This document shows positions 29,177-39,231 of a DNA stretch of 50,313 bases, one piece after another. Position numbers and translations under genes: made by a program. Origin of the DNA: an uncultured Thalassotalea sp. GTDB taxonomy: Bacteria; Pseudomonadota; Gammaproteobacteria; Enterobacterales; Alteromonadaceae. How positions within the stretch are numbered: the first letter of the stretch is position 1; every line of letters starts with the position of its first letter. Below the pieces are notes generated by a model. The model was not told the DNA's origin, ran no database searches, and saw only the letters and a list, made by a program, of their open reading frames with translations. The stretch spans positions 1 through 50,313 of the forward strand of contig CALJHL010000008.1 of NCBI GenBank assembly GCA_938075435.1, given 5' to 3'.

Positions 29177-29694
29177 TAAGCAGCTCCTAAATGAGTTGGT
29201 TGCCCTAAAGCAATCATTTTATCTTTACCACGTTTGCAGTGTGATTTTACCGTTCCAATTGGCATTTCTAGCAGCGCCGCAATTTCATCATGACCGTAAC
29301 CCAAGGTAAAATTCAACGTTATTACAGCGCGTTGCTCTGCCGACAAATGACGCATTAATTGCAGTAACATTTGTTCATTCTCATGTTGGCTTTCAATCTC
29401 AACAACAATTTCATCCTCAACAAAAACTTCTTTTTGTTTTCTTAATTGCTGTAAAAAATTTCGATAGGCAATCCTATATAACCACGATTTAAATGCATTA
29501 ATATTATTTAATTTACCTAACTGTTGAAAAGCCGTGATTAAACTTTCTTGGGCAATGTCATCAGCAAAGGCTAAGTCGCCAGCAGTTAATCGCCGGCAAT
29601 AACCCCGCAAATCCGATTGGCACACTTTTACAATTTCAGTAAAAGCATGCTGATCATTATTGCGTTGAAATTTTTTAATTAAGTTTGCTAGCAT
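29176..29694 (-). CDS. ECF-type RNA polymerase sigma factor
   Basis: Sigma-70 region 2 FADDIAQESLITAFQQLGKLNNINAFKSWLYRIAYRNFL and region 4 LSAEQRAVITLNFTLGYGHDEIAALLEMPIGTVKSHCKRGK. Start ATG 29694 preferred over the ORF-track start at 29763. Confidence 0.9.
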   Translation of the reverse strand: MLANLIKKFQRNNDQHAFTEIVKVCQSDLRGYCRRLTAGDLAFADDIAQESLITAFQQLGKLNNINAFKSWLYRIAYRNFLQQLRKQKEVFVEDEIVVEIESQHENEQMLLQLMRHLSAEQRAVITLNFTLGYGHDEIAALLEMPIGTVKSHCKRGKDKMIALGQPTHLGAA

Positions 29695-29713
29695 CAATAG
29701 GTGTTCAAATAAT

Positions 29714-30064
29714 TTAGACTTCTGCCGGTGTGAATTTCCACACAAATAAATAACCAATACCAATCGCTAATGGAAATACCGCAAAGCCGGTTATCTCAAT
29801 ACCGAAGGGGTCAACAAGGCCGTATAAACCAACGGCTGCAGCAAGGCTTATTAATAAAACCCCTCTTTTAAAATCAACTTGTGGTTTACGTTGCGATTGC
29901 AGTATTTTTTCAATACTTTCCACCGATAACGCCTGACCCTTTTCTAAAGCAACTTGAATGGTTTTTTGTAATTCCATTTTACCTTTATAAGAATAATAGA
30001 AAAACGACCAACCAAGCACACCGAGTACCACAAACAACACCATAGGGATAAATTCGCCTGCCAT
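29714..30064 (-). CDS. DUF6249-like membrane protein
   Basis: TM, soluble helix KTIQVALEKGQALSVESIEKIL, then two TMs; sits directly upstream of the sigma factor. Confidence 0.6.
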   Translation of the reverse strand: MAGEFIPMVLFVVLGVLGWSFFYYSYKGKMELQKTIQVALEKGQALSVESIEKILQSQRKPQVDFKRGVLLISLAAAVGLYGLVDPFGIEITGFAVFPLAIGIGYLFVWKFTPAEV

Positions 30065-30200
30065 AATAACTTCCTCTTGAAAATTTAATATTAAACATAA
30101 TAACTCATTTTATTATGTTGTTACTTATACCTATTATAGATGTTACGACATGGTGATTTAGATGCAGTAATTGAAAATATTTTTTAAAATTATAAAAAAA

Positions 30201-30225
30201 CGGCTCTTAATAATATTAAGAACCG
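30201..30225 (-). terminator. Intrinsic terminator
   Basis: CGGCTCTTAATA/TATTAAGAACCG, with T-run on the minus strand. Confidence 0.55.
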
Positions 30226-30253
30226 ATCTTCATCGTAAATATTTTAGCTGTGG

Positions 30254-30691
30254 TTACGGTAACTTACATGCTTCAATCGAGGTTTTCCAAATAATAGGTT
30301 GCCAGTAACGACCATCGGATAGTTTAGTTTTGTTGGCTCGATCAAATTTCGCGCCGAGGTGGTATTTATGATTCGCTTCGATGGTAATGTCTAAAACATG
30401 ATAATTTTGAACTTTACCGCGACGATTTAAATCTTGATCATCAATTAACTCCATAACTTTTATGGAATGCTTACCAGGAGTTAATTCGAAGCGATGGCTT
30501 TTGCTACTCATTATTTCGCCATCAATAGTATTAATATTTACGCGGTGAATATTTTTAGTTTTTGGGGTGTCTTTGTAAATAGAGACCACCCCACATTCAT
30601 TGCCGGCAAGGTGCTCAGTCGCGGATTCATGCGCACTTAAAACAAACGGTGAAATTAACAGCATGGTTGCAACAAGTGTATTCTTTTTCAT
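30254..30691 (-). CDS. Secreted protein of unknown function, tandem paralogue 1
   Basis: Signal peptide; shares ECGVVSIYK, GKHSIKVMELI and NYHVLDITIEANHKYHLGAKF with the next gene. Confidence 0.75.
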   Translation of the reverse strand: MKKNTLVATMLLISPFVLSAHESATEHLAGNECGVVSIYKDTPKTKNIHRVNINTIDGEIMSSKSHRFELTPGKHSIKVMELIDDQDLNRRGKVQNYHVLDITIEANHKYHLGAKFDRANKTKLSDGRYWQPIIWKTSIEACKLP

Positions 30692-30788
30692 GATCTATAC
30701 CTCAAATAAATAATTGCTTTAATAACCTATAAATAGTTTATTAAATCATACATATAAATATAATTTTAGTGATCTATAGTTAAAAAGC

Positions 30789-30813
30789 AAATATGAGCCC
30801 TTGGCTCATATTT
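30789..30813 (-). terminator. Intrinsic terminator between tandem paralogues
   Basis: AAATATGAGCC-ctt-GGCTCATATTT. Confidence 0.55.
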
Positions 30814-30847
30814 TAGATATTAAAGGGAATTTTAACCTTGCTAATCG

Positions 30848-31288
30848 TTAGCTAAAGCTACAATCCTTATTAGATTCTTTCCAAACAATAGCATCCCAGT
30901 ATTCTCCTGTTTTTAGCTTAGAACGATTCTTACGAATAAATTTTGCACCGAGGTAATATTTTTTATCTGCTTCTATCATTATGTCCATAACATGATAATT
31001 TTTCATTTCACCACGACGCCGAGTAAAATAAGAATCTTGAATTTTTTCAATTACTTTTATTTTATGTGGGCCGGGCGAAAGCTGAAAGCCGTGACTACCA
31101 CTTTTAACCGGTACGCCGTCAATAGAATCGATATTTACAAAGTAAATATTTTTTTGAGCTGGTGGTTGCTTGTAAACCGAGATGATACCGCATTGATTAC
31201 TCTTAGCCTCAACCGCTTCATCTGCATTTGCCAATGCCGAAAATGGTAGGGTGAATAATAGACATGACATTAATGTTAGCTTTTTCAT
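30848..31288 (-). CDS. Secreted protein of unknown function, tandem paralogue 2
   Basis: Signal peptide; shares QCGIISVYK, GPHKIKVIEKI and NYHVMDIMIEADKKYYLGAKF with paralogue 1. Confidence 0.75.
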   Translation of the reverse strand: MKKLTLMSCLLFTLPFSALANADEAVEAKSNQCGIISVYKQPPAQKNIYFVNIDSIDGVPVKSGSHGFQLSPGPHKIKVIEKIQDSYFTRRRGEMKNYHVMDIMIEADKKYYLGAKFIRKNRSKLKTGEYWDAIVWKESNKDCSFS

Positions 31289-31584
31289 AGTTTCTTCCTT
31301 AAAGTTTTATTTATTGCCATAAGTTATATACAATCTTTTGCATATAAACTAGACAACAGATATTTCCATTTGTAATAAAACATGTACTTAGACAATGTTA
31401 GCAGTTAACAAATAATTTTCAAATCCTAATAAACGGCTTCAGCACCCTATTCTGACGAGCTAAACCCTAAAAATAAAACTACCGCTATTCTACATGAGCT
31501 ATATATCTTGTTACATCTATAAATAGCAAGAGGCCAAAACCTGCGGAATTAAGCCTCTAACTTATTAGGAAAAACATGTATTTT

Positions 31585-32373
31585 TTATTGGTGGGTTTGT
31601 GCTACCTCGACTTTTTCGGTGATTAATTTCATTTCAACTCGGCGATCAAAATAATTTACTTCGCTAGCAATAGCAGCATCAATTGGTGCTAATTCACCAA
31701 AACTATTGCTAATTATTCGCTGTTCATCAATGCCATTGTCGATTAATAATTGCTTAACACTTGCGACTCTGGCTATTGCTAACTGCGAATTTAATTGTTC
31801 ATCGCCTTGCTTATCGGTATAACCCGACAAATCAATCATCATTTGTTCAGAGCGTTTTAATACCTTAGCTAAAGCAATGACCTGTTGTTGGTAATGAGGT
31901 TCAATGTCACTTGAGCCGGTGCGAAACAATAAACTCATTAAAATATTTTCAACTTGAGCATCTTCACTATCTCGGTAACTTGCCGCCAAATTAAGCATTT
32001 CTTGTTGAAATTGTTGCTCAATAGTTTTAACTTCTTGCTTATGTTCAATTGTGGCTAATTGCAAATTGCTTTCTGAATTAGCGACGCTAGTCTGTAGTTG
32101 TTCAATTTCTTGTTCAGCATCGAAATTTTTTGCAATAAAATCTCCTGCTAGTGCGGTAATGAATGCCCCAGGAGGGCCGCCAAAGATACCGCCAATAATT
32201 GCTCCAACACTGATCCCTATGGTTTCATTTTCAGATAACTGCTCATTAGAATATTGTTCATTAGTGTTGTCAGTGGAGTTTTGAGTAGCCGCGGCCATTG
32301 GGCTTATAAGGCTGGTGGTTAAGATTAAAGAGCTTAATGTGATTGCCGATAGATTGTTTTTCATAGTGTTCAC
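31585..32373 (-). CDS. pdsO: Sortase-associated OmpA-like protein PdsO
   Basis: Glycine-rich membrane segment IGISVGAIIGGIFGGPPGAFITALAGDF; C-terminal OmpA domain LFRTGSSDIEPHY...IDLSGYTDKQGDEQLNSQLAIARVASV; next to the PdsR/PdsS-like pair. Confidence 0.82.
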   Translation of the reverse strand: MNTMKNNLSAITLSSLILTTSLISPMAAATQNSTDNTNEQYSNEQLSENETIGISVGAIIGGIFGGPPGAFITALAGDFIAKNFDAEQEIEQLQTSVANSESNLQLATIEHKQEVKTIEQQFQQEMLNLAASYRDSEDAQVENILMSLLFRTGSSDIEPHYQQQVIALAKVLKRSEQMMIDLSGYTDKQGDEQLNSQLAIARVASVKQLLIDNGIDEQRIISNSFGELAPIDAAIASEVNYFDRRVEMKLITEKVEVAQTHQ

Positions 32374-32570
32374 CTTTAAAGTTAATTGTTAAGTTAAGTT
32401 GTTGGTATTATTAAACACTTAAAAAGTGACAATACTGGTGGGCAATAGTGAACGGTTAACGCGCAATTATGACCAATTGTGATAGTTTACTGAGTAGTTA
32501 AATATTTTTATCGAAAGTCGTTATAGTGCCAATATCAAAAATAACAAATGCTAATGAAGGGTTAAATTAA

Positions 32571-33266
32571 ATGAGCAAACGAATTGCCATTGTCGAAGAC
32601 GATGAGGCCATCAGAGAAAATTATGCCGACGCGTTACGCAAACAAGGTTTCATTGTGCAAGCTTATAAGAATAAACAACAAGCTCTAAATGCTTTTGAGC
32701 TTGCCCTACCCAATTTAGCAATCTTAGATATTGGTTTAGAAGAGGACTACGATGGTGGTTTCGAGCTGTGTAAGTATTTAAGGGAAAAATCTGAAACCTT
32801 GCCCATTATTTTTTTAACCGCCCGCGATAGCGATGCTGATATTATCAGTGGCCTGCGCCTTGGTGCCGATGACTATGTAAGTAAAACCATGAGTTTTGCT
32901 AACTTAAGTGCCCGCATCCATGCAATTTTAAAAAGAATAGAGCGCTTAAATGGGCCTAAAGTTGTCGATAATGTGATTGATCGCGGTAAACTAATCATTA
33001 ATAAAGATCGTTTAAAAATTCATTGGCAAGACCAGGCAATTAATACCACAATAACCGAATTTTGGATGGTACATTCACTCGCCCTGAATCCTGGCCATGT
33101 TAAAAATAAACAGCAATTAATGGATGATGCCAAGATTTGTGTTGATGACAACACCGTAACCGCTCATATAAAGCGAATTCGCAAAAAGTTTTTAAAAAGT
33201 GATAGTGACTTTAAATGCATAGATACTGTTTATGGAATGGGTTATCGTTGGAATGACGACCAGTAG
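32571..33266 (+). CDS. pdsR: Proteobacterial dedicated sortase system response regulator PdsR
   Basis: Receiver IAIVEDDEAIRENYADAL...LAILDIGLEEDYDGGFELC plus winged-helix DNA-binding domain; adjacent to PdsS and PdsO. Confidence 0.85.
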   Translation: MSKRIAIVEDDEAIRENYADALRKQGFIVQAYKNKQQALNAFELALPNLAILDIGLEEDYDGGFELCKYLREKSETLPIIFLTARDSDADIISGLRLGADDYVSKTMSFANLSARIHAILKRIERLNGPKVVDNVIDRGKLIINKDRLKIHWQDQAINTTITEFWMVHSLALNPGHVKNKQQLMDDAKICVDDNTVTAHIKRIRKKFLKSDSDFKCIDTVYGMGYRWNDDQ

Positions 33267-33279
33267 TAAAGTTAACCTT

Positions 33280-35478
33280 ATGAAAAAATTACGATTTAAC
33301 CTTACCGTCAAACTTATGTTAGTAGCCAGTACGTTATTTGCAATTCCTTTTGTTGGCTATTATTACATTGATGGTATGGAAGAGTTATTACGCAAAGGCC
33401 AAGAGCAAAACCTAATGGGTAATGCCCGTGGTTTAGCAACCGCGTTACATGAGCGCCCTAACCTATTCAATAAACACGCTAATTTTAAAAAAACCTTAGA
33501 AACCGGCAAAGACTTTTTTCCAACCAAAATTCACACGGCGATTGCCCTCGATGGCAACAACTCCGACTGGCAACAATATATAACCGCTAAAAATACCAAT
33601 CGCTATGATGCCCAAAACCAAATTAAAAAGCATGACCAACAACACTTTCAGCTTTTAGCTGCGGAGCAAGTGTCGGTTAACTATCAAACTCAAATTGGTC
33701 GTTATAAAGATCACGTTTATGCATTTTTTACTGTCGTAGATGATGAAATGGTTTTTCGGCGCAGCAAAAGTTTAAAGGTAAGCGAAAATGATCACCTTGA
33801 ACTTGCAACAATTAACCAAGACAATGAGCTGGTTAGGTACATTTTTAGTAATTATACAGCCGGTTGGACAACCGCCTATTTAATGCCAAATGCGATAAAT
33901 GGCTTAACCTTCCCCGAACCAGAAAATCGCATTCAAGGCACTATAAAACTAACCGCCGTTGGTTATAACATTGAACTGCGAATTCCTAATGGCTTGGTGG
34001 GTGAAAAATTCGGTTTTCATATTAGCGATTATGATAATAAAGACAATCATCAGGTGGTTAACATTGGCACCACAAATACCGAATTTAACTCTGATTTGGG
34101 AACGTTTACCGTACCCTCTAAACAAATAGAACGCATTATCGAAGCCAGTAAAAGAACCCACTCCAGCATTCGTGTGGTTGATATTCATTATCGTGAATTA
34201 CTCAAAAAAGGCGACCTTGAAAATGCTACTGGCGCTTGGATTAATGGCAGTTTAGCAATTGAACAACCGACGGTATTTAGCAAGGTTAAAAACTGGCTAC
34301 TTGAGCCATTTTACAAACTTTATTTGGTAAAGCCGGCTAAACGCTTTGTTACCGAAGATTTTAATGAGCGTAAGCATCAGCCGCACATTAGCAACGCTTT
34401 AACCGGTACACCGGATTCCTATTGGTGGAAGTCCAAAGATAATAAAGCCGTGATCCTTTCGGCGGCACACCCTATTTATTTAGACGGAGAAATTGAGGGG
34501 GTGGTCATTGTTGAAGAAACAACGCACGGCATCCGTAGTACTCGTAACAAAGCAATTGAAGGGATAATAATTACCAGTTTATTAATCGCTATAAGTGTAT
34601 TTTCATTGTTTATCTACTCACTTATGACCTCAATTAAAATTCGTAAGTTGCGTAACCAAGTTGAGTCGGCTGTCGATGAAAAGGGCAGTATCACCCAAGC
34701 GATAACGCCATTTACCAGTAATGATGAAATAGGTGACGTTTCTAGATCGATGGCGACAATTATTGGCCAACTCGGTCAATATAATGATTACCTGCAAACC
34801 ATGTCATCAAGGCTTTCACATGAACTAAAAACACCAATAGCAGTGGTGCGTTCTTCCCTTGAAATGCTTGAAAATCAAGAGCTACCTAACAGCAGCAAAC
34901 GTTATATGAAGCGGGCAAAAGAAGGAATTAATCGTTTAAACTCAATGTTACTGGCCATGGCCGAGGCGACTCATTTAGAGCAAGCATTACAGACTTCGGA
35001 ACTGGAAAAATTTGACTTGGCAGAGCTTATTGATGGCTGCAGCCAAAGTTATCAACAAGTCTATAAACCGCAATTATTTAACATTGACATCGAACATAGA
35101 CCTTTAATAATCACTGGTAGTGATGAACATATTTCGCAGTTATTCGACAAGTTAATATCAAATGCGGTCGAATTTAGTCAAGCCGAACAGACAATTAACA
35201 TTGGTCTTAAAGCCGATTATAAAAGCCAACAAGTGATATTAACCGTAGAAAATATTGGCCCAAGTTTACCCAGTGGAATGAGTAAAAACATTTTTGATGC
35301 CATGGTTTCAATTCGCGATGAAGAACAAAAAAACCAACCTCATCTTGGTATCGGTTTATATATTTGTCGTCTTATTTGTCAGTATCATCAAGGCAGTATC
35401 AACGCCACCAACTTCACGGATAATGATAAAGAGCCTAAAGGTGTTATATTTACCGTACGCTTGCCTTTAGCCACCTAA
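33280..35478 (+). CDS. pdsS: Proteobacterial dedicated sortase system histidine kinase PdsS
   Basis: HAMP-like region, H-box SSRLSHELKTPIAVVRSSLEML, N-box LFDKLISNAVEFS, G-box HLGIGLYICRLI; large periplasmic domain. Start at ATG 33280 is more likely than 33232. Confidence 0.87.
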   Translation: MKKLRFNLTVKLMLVASTLFAIPFVGYYYIDGMEELLRKGQEQNLMGNARGLATALHERPNLFNKHANFKKTLETGKDFFPTKIHTAIALDGNNSDWQQYITAKNTNRYDAQNQIKKHDQQHFQLLAAEQVSVNYQTQIGRYKDHVYAFFTVVDDEMVFRRSKSLKVSENDHLELATINQDNELVRYIFSNYTAGWTTAYLMPNAINGLTFPEPENRIQGTIKLTAVGYNIELRIPNGLVGEKFGFHISDYDNKDNHQVVNIGTTNTEFNSDLGTFTVPSKQIERIIEASKRTHSSIRVVDIHYRELLKKGDLENATGAWINGSLAIEQPTVFSKVKNWLLEPFYKLYLVKPAKRFVTEDFNERKHQPHISNALTGTPDSYWWKSKDNKAVILSAAHPIYLDGEIEGVVIVEETTHGIRSTRNKAIEGIIITSLLIAISVFSLFIYSLMTSIKIRKLRNQVESAVDEKGSITQAITPFTSNDEIGDVSRSMATIIGQLGQYNDYLQTMSSRLSHELKTPIAVVRSSLEMLENQELPNSSKRYMKRAKEGINRLNSMLLAMAEATHLEQALQTSELEKFDLAELIDGCSQSYQQVYKPQLFNIDIEHRPLIITGSDEHISQLFDKLISNAVEFSQAEQTINIGLKADYKSQQVILTVENIGPSLPSGMSKNIFDAMVSIRDEEQKNQPHLGIGLYICRLICQYHQGSINATNFTDNDKEPKGVIFTVRLPLAT

Positions 35479-35639
35479 CGTTTAATATTTTATTGCAGGT
35501 TAAAACATTAGTATTGGAACAATTTATGCAATGCAATATCTGTAATGAATACAAAAGTATTCAAAGTAAAAGCTTAAGGTCTACAAATCCCATATTGTTC
35601 AAAAAATGGGTATCATTATTGTGCAATCAATGGCGCGAC

Positions 35640-35656
35640 CGCACCTTATTGGTGCA
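35640..35656. promoter_or_regulatory. NtrC-like binding site upstream of glgC
   Basis: CGCACCTTATTGGTGCA, one mismatch to the NtrC consensus TGCACC-N5-GGTGCA. Confidence 0.3.
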
Positions 35657-35764
35657 TTGTGAACGTGATTTTATATGTTAACCGCAACGATTAGCATCTA
35701 TATATAATTGTTAGCCATTTAAATGGTGTAACAGCGAATTTATCAAATAACTAACGGAGTAGAT

Positions 35765-37030
35765 ATGTCCAATCGCTACATCAGTAACCTTACCAAAGAT
35801 ACTTATGCCTTAATTTTAGCAGGTGGCCGTGGTTCACGTTTGCATGAATTGACCGATAACAGAGCAAAGCCAGCGGTTTTCTTTGGCGGTAAATTTAGGA
35901 TCATTGATTTTCCTTTATCAAATTGTATAAATTCAGGGATCCGTAAAGTCGGTATTGCCACTCAATACAAGTCACATTCGCTGATCCGCCATATTAACCG
36001 TGGTTGGGGACATTTTAAGAAAGAATTAGGTGAATCTATTGAAATTTTACCGGCGTCTCAACAAACCGGTACACACTGGTATGAAGGTACGGCCGATGCG
36101 GTATTCCAAAATATTGATATTATTCGTCATGAATTGCCAAAATATGTAATGATTTTATCTGGTGATCACGTTTATCAAATGGATTATGGTGACTTAATTG
36201 CTAAGCACGTTGAAACCGGTGCCGACATGACGGTTTGTTGTATTGAAGTACCAGCCGAAGAAGCAGCTGGCGCCTTTGGCGTAATGACGGTAGATGAAGA
36301 TAATCGCGTTCGCCGTTTTGACGAAAAGCCACTTGCACCTTCACATGTCCCCGGCAAGCCGGGAGTAACCTTAGCTTCGATGGGCAACTATGTATTTAAT
36401 ACTGAATTTTTATTTGAGCAACTAAAAAAAGATCATGAAAAACAAGACTCTAGTTTTGACTTTGGCAATGACATCATCCCTGCAATTATAGATTCTCACA
36501 ATGTGTTTGCCTTCCCGTTCAGAGATCAGCAAACTGGCGGCCAACCATATTGGCGTGATGTTGGTACTTTAGATTCATTTTGGCAAGCAAATATGGAGTT
36601 GGTCTCTGCTGAACCGCAGTTAAATATGTATGATTCGAATTGGCCAATCTGGACCTATCAAGAGCAAACAGCACCAGCAAAGTTTGTGGGCGATGAAGAT
36701 AATCGCCGCGGTTGCGCGATAAACTCAACCGTTGCTGGCGGTTGTATTGTTTCTGGGTCAATGGTCAAACAATCGCTATTATTTTCTCACGTTAGAGTGA
36801 ACAGTTTTTGTTATATTGAACAATCTGTGGTTTTACCAGGAGCCATTATCGAACGAAACTGTAAAGTGCATAAAGCCATTATTGACCGCGCAGTAATAAT
36901 TCCTGAAGGCCTGCACATTGGTGTTAATCATGATGACGACAGAGCCAACGGCTTCCGCGTCACTGATACCGGAGTCGTTTTAGTTACCAGAAAAATGATC
37001 GATAATTTTTTAGCGAAACAAGAAGATTAA
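35765..37030 (+). CDS. glgC: Glucose-1-phosphate adenylyltransferase
   Basis: [45 protein letters not shown] and [12 protein letters not shown]. Confidence 0.96.
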   Translation: MSNRYISNLTKDTYALILAGGRGSRLHELTDNRAKPAVFFGGKFRIIDFPLSNCINSGIRKVGIATQYKSHSLIRHINRGWGHFKKELGESIEILPASQQTGTHWYEGTADAVFQNIDIIRHELPKYVMILSGDHVYQMDYGDLIAKHVETGADMTVCCIEVPAEEAAGAFGVMTVDEDNRVRRFDEKPLAPSHVPGKPGVTLASMGNYVFNTEFLFEQLKKDHEKQDSSFDFGNDIIPAIIDSHNVFAFPFRDQQTGGQPYWRDVGTLDSFWQANMELVSAEPQLNMYDSNWPIWTYQEQTAPAKFVGDEDNRRGCAINSTVAGGCIVSGSMVKQSLLFSHVRVNSFCYIEQSVVLPGAIIERNCKVHKAIIDRAVIIPEGLHIGVNHDDDRANGFRVTDTGVVLVTRKMIDNFLAKQED

Positions 37031-37045
37031 GGTTGGAGTAGTATT

Positions 37046-38611
37046 TTGTTAAATGTATTAATGGCCGCAGCTGAAAATGATATACTACCCCGTGGCAAAG
37101 TGGGTGGCATCGGCGATGTGATCAGAGATGTGCCAAAGTTTTTAGCACAACAAAATGTTCATGTTGACGTTATCATCCCAAGCTATCAATTTCAAACGAC
37201 AGCCAATCAAAGCCGCTTTGAACTCACGTTAAACGTACCTTTTAACCATGATATAAAACAAGTAAAGTTATTTGAGATTGTCGATAAACAGACTAAAAAC
37301 GTTAAACAATGGGTGCTTGACCACCCCGACTTTTGCGTTGGTAAACCCGGACAAATTTACTTTGATGATGGCCCAGATAAACCATTTTGCAGCGATGCCA
37401 ATAAATTTTCTTTATTCTCGGCAGCAATATGTGAATTAGTTGCAACGGTTTGGTTTAACCAAATTGATGTTTTACACCTTCACGATTGGCATACCGCATT
37501 TGTCCCTGTTTTAAGAGAATATCAACCTCGCTATCACAAGTTACACAGTAAAAAAATTGTCTACACCATTCACAATTTAGCGATTCAAGGTACCCGCCCT
37601 TTGCATGGCGATGAATCATCTTTACAGCTGTGGTTTCCCGATTTAGACTACCAAACATCAGTCATTAACGACCCTAGATATCAGCATTGCATTAATCCGA
37701 CCCGAGCGGCAATTAATTTAGCTGATGCTGTGCATGTGGTTTCGCCAACTTATGCAAAAGAAATAATGCGCGCTAGCGATCATGAGCACGGTTTTGTTGG
37801 TGGTGAATATTTAGAAAATGATTTATCTAACGCCAATGCCGAACAACGCTTATTTGGCTTTATTAATGGCTGTGATTACGATGTGCAATTGCCACAAAAA
37901 AAGAAACAAGCTGACTTGCTTGCCAAAATAGCCAACACCATAACGAATCTAAAAAATAATGCCCCATCAGAGACTGTTCATCAACTTGGCCTAACCTGCT
38001 GTGCAGCTTGGCAACAAAACCCAAGCGATGGGCCGTTATTAGTTAGCATCGGTCGAATGACAGAGCAAAAAGTTAAATTGTTGCTTATTAGCAATGGCGA
38101 TGAGCTTGTTATTGATTCGGTTGCAAGTTTACTGGCTGATCATAATGCTCGGTTAATTATTCTTGGCTCTGGCGATCCGCTGATTGAACAGCAACTTACT
38201 GGCGCGATGGAACGAAATGAAAACCTGCTGTTTATTAATGGCTATTGTGATAATTTATCGCAAGATTTATACGTTAATAGTGATTTATTTTTAATGCCTA
38301 GTTCGTTTGAGCCTTGTGGGATTTCACAAATGTTGGCTATGCGAGCCGGTCAACCTTGCTTAGCGCATAAAATTGGTGGTTTGGCAGACACCATTGTCGA
38401 CCAAAAAACCGGTTATCTGTTTACCGGTTCTACCTACGCAGCACAAATTAGTGACTTTCTTAACACCTTAACGATGGCACTGGTTGATATCAACAGCGAC
38501 TCTGAACGATGGCAAGGAATTCAGTTGGCCGCAAAACAAAAACGCTTTTATTGGCAAGACAGTATTCGATCTTATATTGAATCTTTGTATTGTTTACCTA
38601 GCGATAATTAA
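37046..38611 (+). CDS. glgA: Glycogen synthase (GT5)
   Basis: KVGGIGDVIRDVP, HLHDWHTAFVP, PSSFEPCGISQMLAMRAGQPCLAHKIGGLADTI; immediately after glgC. Confidence 0.9.
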   Translation: MLNVLMAAAENDILPRGKVGGIGDVIRDVPKFLAQQNVHVDVIIPSYQFQTTANQSRFELTLNVPFNHDIKQVKLFEIVDKQTKNVKQWVLDHPDFCVGKPGQIYFDDGPDKPFCSDANKFSLFSAAICELVATVWFNQIDVLHLHDWHTAFVPVLREYQPRYHKLHSKKIVYTIHNLAIQGTRPLHGDESSLQLWFPDLDYQTSVINDPRYQHCINPTRAAINLADAVHVVSPTYAKEIMRASDHEHGFVGGEYLENDLSNANAEQRLFGFINGCDYDVQLPQKKKQADLLAKIANTITNLKNNAPSETVHQLGLTCCAAWQQNPSDGPLLVSIGRMTEQKVKLLLISNGDELVIDSVASLLADHNARLIILGSGDPLIEQQLTGAMERNENLLFINGYCDNLSQDLYVNSDLFLMPSSFEPCGISQMLAMRAGQPCLAHKIGGLADTIVDQKTGYLFTGSTYAAQISDFLNTLTMALVDINSDSERWQGIQLAAKQKRFYWQDSIRSYIESLYCLPSDN

Positions 38612-38627
38612 GAGGCGAAAAATTGTA

Positions 38628-39203
38628 ATGTGTGGCCGTTTTGCCGTTAATAAACAGCAAGTAGAGAATTGGCTAACGGCCAATCTGCTCGCTGGTTTTC
38701 AGTGTAATGAAAATTTAGACCTTCGGCCTAGCCAAGAAGTTAGCACCCTTATTAAGTCTGATGATACTTTATGTCAGCAAAACAGTTTATGGGGGATAAA
38801 GCCGGCCTGGGCAAAAAAATTAATTATCAATGCACAAGCAGAAACCGTCGCGCAAAAGCCTACGTTTAAACAAGCCTTTAAACAACAACGTTGTATTATT
38901 CCTTGCAGCTCTTGGTTTGAGTGGCAAAGTGATGCGGCAGGCAAGAAGTGTAAGTATCAGTTCAAGTTAGAGCAACAAACACCATTATTTATGGCGGGTA
39001 TTTATTATCAAGCGCAAGACTACGGCTTACCATTGTTGGTTACTCTAACTTCAAAACCAACGAACGATTGCGCCCCCTACCACCAACGAATGCCGTTGCT
39101 AGTAAAACCAGAAAAAATTAACGATTGGCTATCTAAAGATCAAAGTTTAGTGGTGCCACTTTTAAGCACCGCAGAACAAAAATTTCAAATATTAGCTTGT
39201 TGA
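38628..39203 (+). CDS. SRAP domain protein (HMCES/YedK family)
   Basis: MCGRFAVNKQQVENW with catalytic Cys2, LRPSQEV, WGIKPAWAKK, NAQAETVAQKPTFKQAFKQQRCIIPCSSWFEW. True start 38628, not 38484. Confidence 0.92.
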   Translation: MCGRFAVNKQQVENWLTANLLAGFQCNENLDLRPSQEVSTLIKSDDTLCQQNSLWGIKPAWAKKLIINAQAETVAQKPTFKQAFKQQRCIIPCSSWFEWQSDAAGKKCKYQFKLEQQTPLFMAGIYYQAQDYGLPLLVTLTSKPTNDCAPYHQRMPLLVKPEKINDWLSKDQSLVVPLLSTAEQKFQILAC

Positions 39204-39231
39204 ACTTGCTGTTTTCGATATCACTAAGCGA

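Noticed and set aside
35493-35681. 62-aa ORF upstream of glgC
   Set aside because: No recognisable domain, no clear RBS, overlaps probable regulatory sequence including the NtrC-like dyad.
38484-38627. N-terminal extension of the SRAP ORF
   Set aside because: SRAP proteins need Cys at position 2 after Met removal (MCGRF); the extension overlaps glgA in another frame.
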